The notes under the pieces: model-generated | What the model saw: the letters and a program-made list of their open reading frames with translations, nothing else | What the model was told of the DNA's origin: nothing | The model's database searches: none | In this document: positions 1-5,349 of the stretch, piece by piece | Numbering within the stretch: the stretch's first letter is position 1 | Layout: each line of letters opens with the position of its first letter | Translations under genes and position numbers: made by a program | Origin: an uncultured Porphyromonas sp. | Lineage (GTDB): Bacteria; Bacteroidota; Bacteroidia; Bacteroidales; Porphyromonadaceae | Direction of reading: 5' to 3' | Assembly: GCA_945867245.1 (NCBI GenBank) | Contig: CAMBHQ010000074.1 | Span: forward strand, 1 to 5,349 | Length of the DNA: 5,349 nt

Positions 1-2
1 CT

Positions 3-560
3 AGTGCGCCATACAATGGGGGTTACTCCCTGACACTCTCTTGGCGCAGGCTGGCGCTAAGCCTCGGGGGATCATTTTCGATGGGAGCTAAGGTTGTCGA
101 TGACCTCAAACGCCCTGCCACGGCCTCGGCAATTAGTAACCCACGTATAGAGCCGATACCGACGGTAGATAATGACCTATACGTCCATCACCTCAATGTA
201 CGTAGAGAGGTTACCAACCGCTGGACTAGCAGCAACCCTACGACAACGGGCTACCCACGCCTTATCGATGCCTATGGCACTTATCTAGGGCTGAGCAACT
301 ACGTACCATCAGCGGGCTCTATTACACGGGCATCTCGGCTAGAGGACCTATCTTACTTCAAGCTAGGCTCTGTCGCTCTGAGCTACAGCCTAGACCCCAG
401 CTGGACGAAGCGCTATCTGGGCTTCAGCTCGATAGGCCTCTCCTTTACGGCCAACAACCTGTTTATCATTAGCTCATACTCAGGCATAGACCCTGAGACC
501 CCTGGAGCTACCTATCCGATGGCTCGCACCTATACCTTCGGGCTATCACTCGGAATTTAA
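3..560 (+). CDS. SusC/RagA-family TonB-dependent outer-membrane transporter, C-terminal 185 residues (5' end outside window)
   Basis: This is the end of a TonB-linked outer-membrane barrel that imports a nutrient together with the SusD lipoprotein encoded next. The frame is open from base 3, upstream of the first ATG at 81, so the gene enters from the left; family members are usually about 1000 residues. Seen in the sequence: a GAKVVDDLKRP segment, a stretch of alternating strands, the SRLEDLSYFKLGSVALSYSL block (the family's 'sylRLknltLsYtlP' region), then NNLFIISSYSGIDPE and YPMARTYTFGLSLGI, which match the last barrel strands of SusC proteins. The plug domain, the TonB box and any carboxypeptidase-like N-terminal domain are outside the window. 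The final residue is Ile, not the usual aromatic. The gene is followed after 15 nt by susD, as is standard for these pairs. The family call is secure; the substrate is unknown. Confidence 0.93.
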   Translation, partial: SAPYNGGYSLTLSWRRLALSLGGSFSMGAKVVDDLKRPATASAISNPRIEPIPTVDNDLYVHHLNVRREVTNRWTSSNPTTTGYPRLIDAYGTYLGLSNYVPSAGSITRASRLEDLSYFKLGSVALSYSLDPSWTKRYLGFSSIGLSFTANNLFIISSYSGIDPETPGATYPMARTYTFGLSLGI

Positions 561-575
561 TCAGAGCTTAGATTT

Positions 576-1985
576 ATGAACAAAGGATACATCAGAGCAT
601 TAGTACTGCTCGTCTTCCTTGCTACTACATTCAGTGCGTGCAAGGATTATCTAGATATCAAACCCTACGGACGTACCGTCCCCAAGAGTGCCGAGGAGTT
701 CTCAGCACTCCTACACAATCATCTGAATGACCTCGATGTAGGTAATACCAACTACCTAGTGGGCACTGCCACACTGTGGAATGAGTGGGACGGAGCCTTC
801 GGAGATGACTTCGAGCCCTCGCTAACAGGCGTAGCAGGACGTAGTCTACGCGTATATGTCGGTGATGTCCTCGGCTCTACCGCGGCTTATACCCCATGGC
901 AACTCAACTACGAAGTCATCCGCGACTGCAACATCTGCCTTGACGGCGTGGAGGATAGAGACAGCGAGATGGGGCGCAAAGTATTAGCCACAGCGCACGC
1001 TCTGAGAGCCGTGGCCTACTGGCAACTCATGCGGCTATACTGCGAGGCGCCCATCGCTGGTCAGACAGAGCAGCAGCTAGGCCTACCGCTGATAAAAACT
1101 TTCGATATGAATGCCAAGGTAGGGCGCAGTAGCCTTGCCGCCACGATAGCCTTTATAGAGCAGGACCTCAAAGCTGCCATAGCACTAGACAACAAAGATG
1201 CTATCTATCGCTTCACTCCTGAGGTATGCTGGGGCTACCTCGCTCGCCTGTATCATTGGGCCGAGCAGTGGCAGCAGGCTCTAGATGCTAGTAATAAGGT
1301 CTTAGCTACTCGTCCTCTCGTAGAGGGCGACGCCTATCGTACTATGTTTGAGGGCAAGGGCGAGCTATCGGGCAGTCAATTGCTCAAAAGCTATCGGGTC
1401 ATCACGGGTACGCAGACCTTTACCAACGCCCTATCATTCATACAGGCTCGTCCTGTGAGCGCTAGGCTTATCTCTCTTTTCCCAGAGAACGAGAGGGCCA
1501 AAGACAGCAGATATCAGCAGTGGTTCAATAGCAAGCGACAGGTGCAGAAGTACTATTTCTGCGGTATGCGTTCGGCCGAGATGGCGCTTATCGCTGCAGA
1601 GGCTGAGTGCCATCTCGGGCAAGAGACAGCAGCGCTCGCTAGGCTCAATGCGCTACGCCGACTAAGGATAGCCGACTACACAGAGCTCACCAGCGCTACA
1701 TTGCCCGCCGTATCGACGACAGAGCTTATCCGCAAAGATGCCACGGGCAAAGACCTAAGCCCTCTGCTAGCGAACATCCTACGGGAGCGACGCAAGGAGC
1801 TGTTTATGGAGGGCGACCGATTCTTTGAGCTAAAACGCTGTGGTGCACCAGCCTTTACGAGTATATACAACGCACGAGCATACACCACAGAGTCCTATAT
1901 GTACACATTCCCTATCCCTCCGAGTGATGTGCAGCTCTCCTCTCTGGAGCAGAACCCAGGATACACCGATTTCATTACTGAGTAA
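576..1985 (+). CDS. SusD/RagB-family surface lipoprotein, nutrient-binding partner of the upstream SusC
   Basis: A complete 469-residue protein, normal length for the family. It should sit on the outside of the outer membrane as a hinged lid over the SusC barrel and help capture the cargo. Residues 1-21 form a lipoprotein signal peptide with lipobox FSAC; Cys22 would be lipidated. The following KDYLD is typical of SusD N-termini and gives an acidic start compatible with surface export. Helical TPR-like segments are visible at about 134-160 (ATAHALRAVAYWQLMRLY), 217-245 and 332-363 (RSAEMALIAAEAECHLG, then LNALRRLR). The C-terminal hallmarks follow: LRERRKELFMEGDRFFELKR at 402-421, FPIPPSDVQ at 445-453 and QNPGY at 459-463. 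The start at 576 is chosen because it gives a full signal peptide; only a weak AGAG lies upstream. The mini-lipoprotein gene begins 14 nt after the stop. The substrate cannot be deduced. Confidence 0.95.
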   Translation: MNKGYIRALVLLVFLATTFSACKDYLDIKPYGRTVPKSAEEFSALLHNHLNDLDVGNTNYLVGTATLWNEWDGAFGDDFEPSLTGVAGRSLRVYVGDVLGSTAAYTPWQLNYEVIRDCNICLDGVEDRDSEMGRKVLATAHALRAVAYWQLMRLYCEAPIAGQTEQQLGLPLIKTFDMNAKVGRSSLAATIAFIEQDLKAAIALDNKDAIYRFTPEVCWGYLARLYHWAEQWQQALDASNKVLATRPLVEGDAYRTMFEGKGELSGSQLLKSYRVITGTQTFTNALSFIQARPVSARLISLFPENERAKDSRYQQWFNSKRQVQKYYFCGMRSAEMALIAAEAECHLGQETAALARLNALRRLRIADYTELTSATLPAVSTTELIRKDATGKDLSPLLANILRERRKELFMEGDRFFELKRCGAPAFTSIYNARAYTTESYMYTFPIPPSDVQLSSLEQNPGYTDFITE

Positions 1986-1999
1986 TCACCCATGGCATT

Positions 2000-2203
2000 A
2001 TGAAACAAGCAATATTAGCCCTAATAACCCTCGCTATAGTATGCTCCTTCGCCTCCTGCGAGAAGAGCGAAGAACTCCCCCCAATACTCAAGGAGAACAC
2101 TGGCAAAAGAGCTTACAAGCTCCCCGACCCACGCCCACTGAATGCCGACGAGGCAGCACGTGAGGCAGCTATCAAGAAAGAGTATAATGATAACGCTAAG
2201 TAA
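2000..2203 (+). CDS. 67-residue mini-lipoprotein of the SusCD operon, family not recognised
   Basis: A small exported lipoprotein of unknown function. Residues 1-19 are a classical signal peptide (MKQ, then a hydrophobic run) ending in lipobox FASC with Cys20. The mature part is only 48 residues: an acidic start (EKSEE), a proline-containing linker (LPPI, KLPDPRPL) and a charged, probably helical tail (NADEAAREAAIKKEYNDNAK). By my count acidic and basic residues are balanced at about ten each. It lies 14 nt after the susD stop and 13 nt before the next lipoprotein gene, on the same strand, so it is almost certainly part of the operon. The signal peptide plus the tight spacing argue for a real gene despite the short length. 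No enzyme motif is present. I infer that it may be an accessory subunit or spacer on the SusCD complex; this is untested. Confidence 0.82.
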   Translation: MKQAILALITLAIVCSFASCEKSEELPPILKENTGKRAYKLPDPRPLNADEAAREAAIKKEYNDNAK

Positions 2204-2216
2204 ATAGCCCGACAGT

Positions 2217-3446
2217 ATGAAACGCATATTCCTATACCTATTACTCGTGCTGGCCTGCTCCGCTTGCCGCAGTGATAGGCCTAGCGCAGACCTCTCCCCC
2301 CAAATCTACCTGGACCAGATGCAGTACACTCTGGGGAAGAATAGTGTAGATATTGTACTCACGGCACAGACGGCACCCAAGGCTGACCTCAGAATACCCT
2401 ACCGCCTATCAGGTACGGCCCTCGTGGGCGAAGACTTTAGTGTCGATGCAGATGCTTTCGTCCTCAAGGCTGGTGAGACGAGCGCCAAGATTACGCTCAC
2501 TAGCCTACGTGAGCGCGAAGAGGCTAAGATCCTACAGATAGCCCTCCTACCTCAGCAACTAGAGGGCTATATCATCGGGGTAAAAGACTACTGCCTCGTT
2601 AACTTGCTCGGCAAAGATGGCTATCTGTTCTCCTTCACCAAGAACGAAGACAAGCTCGCCTATATCGGCACCTTCGCTATAGAGCTCAGCAGTATGACAG
2701 GGCGCTACCGTGTCTCTACTCCGACCGTTATAGACCTAGAGATAGACCCCAAGAGCACAGCTGTACTCGGCGAGCACTACGAGTTTGTCAAGGGGCAGAG
2801 CATCACCGTAGCACGCAACCGTAATACAGGGACTTTCCAGATACGTATGCTCCGGCACGAGGCAGGCAAGGATAAGATTATACTGCACTTTGCCGAGCGT
2901 GAGGGCTTTGCCGAGGGGGTTAATGGGAGCTTAGCTATCACCATCACCGGCCCACAAAACCTGTCGGGCGAGTGGCTCCTCAAGGCCGTGGTCAATAAGG
3001 CCTATCTAGAGAGTCCCGATAATGGCTATGAGGCCAAGGTGGACGAGATTATGTCCATCAACAGTGGTGATAAACTCTCGCTCAGCGGAGGCGTAATGGA
3101 GTACAACCTCAGCACAAGCCTTACGGGCAAGCTCGCCAACTATCTACCCAAGCAGGGCAAACTCAGACTCAGCGATGAGAAGATATTAGAGCTGTACGAG
3201 TCCTCGGGCAGTGCCTCATTTGGTATCTATTCGCTACCAGGTGTCAATATCAAGTTTGACGCTACGCAACAGAGCCTCAGAGAGGCGAATATCGGCCTGC
3301 GCATCACGCAGAATAGCGATAAAGCAGAGGTCCTAGAGATGACCATCTACGACTTCGAACCCCTAGCGCCATCGTGGGCCAACGTCCTAGGCATCATGGG
3401 CGATATGACCTATACGCCCCTGCGCCTACACTTCGTACGGCAGTAG
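2217..3446 (+). CDS. 409-residue lipoprotein with two calx-beta/DUF4843-like repeats; probable accessory surface protein of the SusCD operon
   Basis: The last gene of the uptake operon. The N-terminus MKRIFLYLLLVLACSAC is a lipoprotein signal; Cys17 is the likely lipid site, although Cys14 (VLAC) also fits a lipobox. Two related beta-sandwich segments follow. The first, about 29-131, contains SGTALVGEDF at 65-74 and KAGETSAKITL at 84-94. The second, about 150-245, contains STAVLGEHYEF at 180-190 and RNTGTFQIRML at 202-212. Both show the 'TA..GE.(Y/F) ... G...(I/V).I' pattern known from calx-beta, DUF4843 and DUF1735-like domains. Residues about 249-409 (from LSGEWLLK) form a separate beta-rich domain that I cannot assign. 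No HExxH or other catalytic motif is seen. Such lipoproteins next to SusD often bind the imported ligand at the surface, so a ligand-binding or complex-organising role is plausible. A match to an uncharacterised roughly 400-residue Bacteroidales family such as DUF4929 is possible but comes from memory only. Confidence 0.82.
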   Translation: MKRIFLYLLLVLACSACRSDRPSADLSPQIYLDQMQYTLGKNSVDIVLTAQTAPKADLRIPYRLSGTALVGEDFSVDADAFVLKAGETSAKITLTSLREREEAKILQIALLPQQLEGYIIGVKDYCLVNLLGKDGYLFSFTKNEDKLAYIGTFAIELSSMTGRYRVSTPTVIDLEIDPKSTAVLGEHYEFVKGQSITVARNRNTGTFQIRMLRHEAGKDKIILHFAEREGFAEGVNGSLAITITGPQNLSGEWLLKAVVNKAYLESPDNGYEAKVDEIMSINSGDKLSLSGGVMEYNLSTSLTGKLANYLPKQGKLRLSDEKILELYESSGSASFGIYSLPGVNIKFDATQQSLREANIGLRITQNSDKAEVLEMTIYDFEPLAPSWANVLGIMGDMTYTPLRLHFVRQ

Positions 3447-3550
3447 GTATTTAGTGGGCAGTAGTCAGTGGGCAGTGATTAGTAACTAGTGGTCAGCATC
3501 TGACCTCTAAACACCGAGTACTGCCCACCGACTACTAGCCACTGACCACT
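3446..3550. repeat. Palindromic heptamer array: 7-nt units in two opposed blocks forming a long imperfect hairpin
   Basis: Six consecutive heptamers fitting AGTNNNY start at 3453, 3460, 3467, 3474, 3481 and 3488; a weaker seventh (GGTATTT) precedes them at 3446. After AG-CAT-CT at 3495-3501, seven heptamers run in reverse complement, occupying 3502-3508, 3509-3515, 3516-3522, 3523-3529, 3530-3536, 3537-3543 and 3544-3550. Read on the minus strand, five of these begin AGT or GGT and fit (A/G)GTNNNY well; the one nearest the centre begins AGA. The two blocks are in register around position 3498. By hand count 36 of 51 positions pair as Watson-Crick and 4 more as G-U. The best arms are 3460-3476 with 3520-3536 (16 of 17) and 3488-3496 with 3500-3508 (8 of 9). 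The element fills the gap between a stop codon and a promoter. It could stop transcription in either direction, but no T-tract follows either arm, so it is not a canonical terminator. Confidence 0.85.
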
Positions 3551-3559
3551 ATAATATAT

Positions 3560-3567
3560 TACCTTTG
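3560..3567 (+). promoter_or_regulatory. Probable metG promoter: TACCTTTG box matching the Bacteroidetes -7 consensus TAnnTTTG
   Basis: TACCTTTG agrees at every fixed position with the -7 element known from Bacteroides primary-sigma promoters. It is preceded by an A+T-only stretch (3550-3560) and lies 8 nt before the metG ATG. No TTG or TTTG is visible at the -33 position; that region lies inside the right half of the heptamer palindrome. With the start site a few bases after the box, the 5' leader would be about 0-5 nt. The position between the end of an unrelated operon and a housekeeping gene supports the call; no transcript data are available. Confidence 0.7.
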
Positions 3568-3575
3568 TAGGCAAT

Positions 3576-5349
3576 ATGAATAACAAGACTTTTAAGCGCA
3601 CACTTATCACTACTGCACTGCCCTATGCCAATGGGCCTGTGCATATCGGACACCTCGCTGGCGTCTACATACCTGCCGATATCTACGCACGCTACCTACG
3701 CCTACGGGGCGAAGAGGTGCTGATGATAGGCGGTAGCGACGAGCACGGTGTACCCATCACGATACGCGCCCAGAAGGAGGGCGTTACCCCACAAGACATC
3801 GTAGACCGCTACCACGCTATCATCAAGGATAGCTTCGAGGGCCTCGGCATTATGCACGATATCTACAGCCGCACCTCAGGGCCTATTCACCACCAGCACG
3901 CAGCGGACTTCTTCCGCAAGCTCTACGACAAGGGCGAGTTCATCGAGCAGAGCTCTATGCAGTACTACGATGCCGAGGCTAAGCAATTCCTAGCCGACCG
4001 CTACATTACTGGTACTTGCCCGCACTGCCAAAACGAGCGAGCCTACGGAGACCAATGCGAGAGTTGCGGTACTAGCCTTGCCCCTACCGACCTTATTAAC
4101 CCCAAGAGCGCCATCACGGGCAATGTACCTGTCCTACAGGAGACCAAGCACTGGTACCTGCCCCTCGACAAGCACGAGCCCTTCCTGCGCCAGTGGATAC
4201 TAGAGGGACACCAAGAGTGGAAGAGCAATGTCTACGGACAGTGCAAGAGCTGGCTCGACCTCGGCCTACAGCCACGTGCCGTGAGTCGCGACCTCGACTG
4301 GGGTATCCCCGTACCCGTAGAGGGGGCCGAGGGCAAGGTGCTCTACGTGTGGTTCGATGCCCCCATCGGCTACATCAGCAATACCAAGGAGCTACTGCCC
4401 GACAGCTGGGAGACCTGGTGGAAGAGCGAGGACACCAAGCTCGTACACTTCATCGGCAAGGACAACATCGTATTCCACTGCATCGTCTTCCCTGCTATGC
4501 TCCGCGCCGAGGGCTCGTATATCCTGCCCGAGAACGTCCCCGCCAACGAGTTCCTCAACCTAGAGGGCGACAAAATCTCGACCAGTCGCAACTGGGCCGT
4601 ATGGCTACACGAGTACCTCGTAGATTTCCCTGGTAAGCAGGATGTACTCCGCTATGTGCTCACGGCCAATGCGCCCGAGACCAAGGACAACGACTTCACG
4701 TGGCGCGACTTCCAGGCACGCAACAACAACGAGCTTGTGGCCATATACGGCAACTTTGTCAATCGTGCACTGGTCCTCACCGAGAAGTACTTCGAGGGGC
4801 GTGTCCCCGAGCGTGGCGAGCTAACAGACTACGACCGTGAGACCATCGCCGAGCTCGCTAGCATCAAGGCCAAGCTCGAGCGCGAGCTAGAGCACTACCA
4901 CTTCCGTGAGGCGCTCAAAGAAGCCATGAACCTCGCCCGCATCGGCAATAAGTACCTAGCCGACACCGAGCCCTGGAAGCTGGCCAAGACCGACATGCCT
5001 CGTGTGGCGACCATCCTCAACCTAGCACTACAGATTACGGCTAACCTCACGACAGCCTTCGCCCCATTCCTCCCCTTCAGCAGCGAGCGCCTACTCGGCA
5101 TGCTCCAGAGCCAGGCCTTCGACTGGGAGACCCTCGGGAGCATCGACCTACTGCCTAGTGGACATCAGCTAGGCAAGGCAGAGCTACTCTTCGAGAAGAT
5201 AGAGGATGCAGCCGTAGAGGCACAGATAGCCAAGCTACAGGCCACCAAAGCGGCCAACGAAGCGGCCGAGCGCAAGGCTCAGCCCGTGGCAGAGGATATA
5301 CAATTCGAGGACTTCCTCAAGCTCGACATACGTGTGGGCACTGTCCTAG
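3576..5349 (+). CDS. metG: Methionyl-tRNA synthetase, 591 codons present, 3' end outside window
   Basis: This cytoplasmic class I enzyme charges tRNA-Met with methionine using ATP. The start is fixed: an in-frame TAA lies at 3552-3554 and ATG 3576 is the only start between it and the conserved N-terminus. In order: [14 protein letters not shown] with the HIGH motif at residues 23-26; a zinc knuckle with Cys148, Cys151, Cys161 and Cys164 (CX2C-X9-CX2C); [10 protein letters not shown] around 257-266; the KMSKS-loop variant KISTS at 333-337; then the helical anticodon-binding domain ([15 protein letters not shown], later TEPWKL). From about residue 575, [17 protein letters not shown] begins the C-terminal EMAP/Arc1p-like tRNA-binding domain, where the window ends; related enzymes are about 680 residues, so roughly 90 are missing. 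Codons are more C/G-ending than in the lipoprotein genes, as expected for a well-expressed gene. It appears to have its own promoter and no functional link to the upstream operon. Confidence 0.98.
   Translation, partial: MNNKTFKRTLITTALPYANGPVHIGHLAGVYIPADIYARYLRLRGEEVLMIGGSDEHGVPITIRAQKEGVTPQDIVDRYHAIIKDSFEGLGIMHDIYSRTSGPIHHQHAADFFRKLYDKGEFIEQSSMQYYDAEAKQFLADRYITGTCPHCQNERAYGDQCESCGTSLAPTDLINPKSAITGNVPVLQETKHWYLPLDKHEPFLRQWILEGHQEWKSNVYGQCKSWLDLGLQPRAVSRDLDWGIPVPVEGAEGKVLYVWFDAPIGYISNTKELLPDSWETWWKSEDTKLVHFIGKDNIVFHCIVFPAMLRAEGSYILPENVPANEFLNLEGDKISTSRNWAVWLHEYLVDFPGKQDVLRYVLTANAPETKDNDFTWRDFQARNNNELVAIYGNFVNRALVLTEKYFEGRVPERGELTDYDRETIAELASIKAKLERELEHYHFREALKEAMNLARIGNKYLADTEPWKLAKTDMPRVATILNLALQITANLTTAFAPFLPFSSERLLGMLQSQAFDWETLGSIDLLPSGHQLGKAELLFEKIEDAAVEAQIAKLQATKAANEAAERKAQPVAEDIQFEDFLKLDIRVGTVL

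Noticed and set aside
569..576. TAGATTTA resembling a TAnnTTTG promoter box before susD
   Set aside because: It lacks the final G, overlaps the start codon of susD and lies in the 15-nt SusC-SusD gap, where co-transcription is expected.
753..772. AGTGGGC word within susD resembling the intergenic heptamer
   Set aside because: A single copy within conserved-frame coding sequence without period-7 neighbours; not part of an array.
1992..2003. Three-codon ORF (ATG GCA TTA TGA) overlapping the mini-lipoprotein start
   Set aside because: The TGA/ATG overlap looks like translational coupling, but such a short ORF is expected by chance and has no ribosome-binding signal.
1840..2163. 107-codon + strand open frame across the end of susD and the mini-lipoprotein
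   Set aside because: It overlaps two well-supported lipoprotein genes in another frame and has no signal peptide or recognisable motif.
2021..2227. Minus-strand frame opposite the mini-lipoprotein
   Set aside because: Its hydrophobic look comes from the antisense of the lipoprotein signal and linker; the + strand frame has a proper signal peptide, lipobox and operon spacing.
3550..3555. Perfect TATAAT hexamer just after the palindrome
   Set aside because: It lies in an A+T-only run with no TTGACA-like partner, and the Bacteroidetes primary sigma factor prefers TAnnTTTG, which is present intact at 3560-3567.
4193..4636. 147-codon open frame on the + strand inside metG
   Set aside because: It lies wholly within metG in another frame, is Arg/Pro/Gly-rich low-complexity sequence with no domain, and arises because metG's C/G-rich codons leave few stops in that frame.
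5152..5175. Perfect 7-bp inverted repeat (TGCCTAG / CTAGGCA) with a 10-nt loop
   Set aside because: It lies inside metG coding sequence, is isolated and short, has no T-tract, and CTAG-containing words are common here, so chance is the simpler explanation.

Overview
The window reads as Bacteroidetes, most likely order Bacteroidales and perhaps Porphyromonas. That is an inference from gene content and style: a SusC-SusD outer-membrane pair, lipoprotein signal peptides throughout, a TAnnTTTG-type promoter, start codons without a convincing Shine-Dalgarno, and frequent CTA (Leu) and ATA (Ile) codons. No sequence search could be run, so the genus is a guess.

Left part (1-3446, all + strand): the distal half of a nutrient-uptake operon. 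It holds the C-terminal 185 residues of a SusC/RagA TonB-dependent outer-membrane transporter, a complete SusD/RagB surface lipoprotein, a 67-residue mini-lipoprotein, and a 409-residue lipoprotein with two calx-beta/DUF4843-like beta-sandwich repeats and an unassigned C-terminal domain. The gaps between genes are only 15, 14 and 13 nt, with no internal promoter or terminator seen, so the four are probably co-transcribed. The expected arrangement is a SusC barrel with a SusD lid, plus two accessory lipoproteins at the outer membrane. No glycoside hydrolase, sulfatase or protease is visible, so the cargo cannot be read from this window.

Middle (3447-3575): a 129-nt intergenic region almost filled by an unusual element. 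Degenerate 7-nt units (AGTNNNY) run in one orientation up to a central point, then in the opposite orientation away from it. Together they form one long imperfect palindrome (3446-3550) that starts at the stop codon of the last lipoprotein gene and ends just before the metG promoter. This is the most unusual structure in the window.

Right part (3576-5349): metG, methionyl-tRNA synthetase, a housekeeping gene cut off by the window end just inside its C-terminal tRNA-binding domain. A TACCTTTG box lies 8 nt before its ATG, which predicts a leaderless or nearly leaderless mRNA. No RNA genes, insertion sequences, CRISPR arrays or minus-strand genes could be supported.
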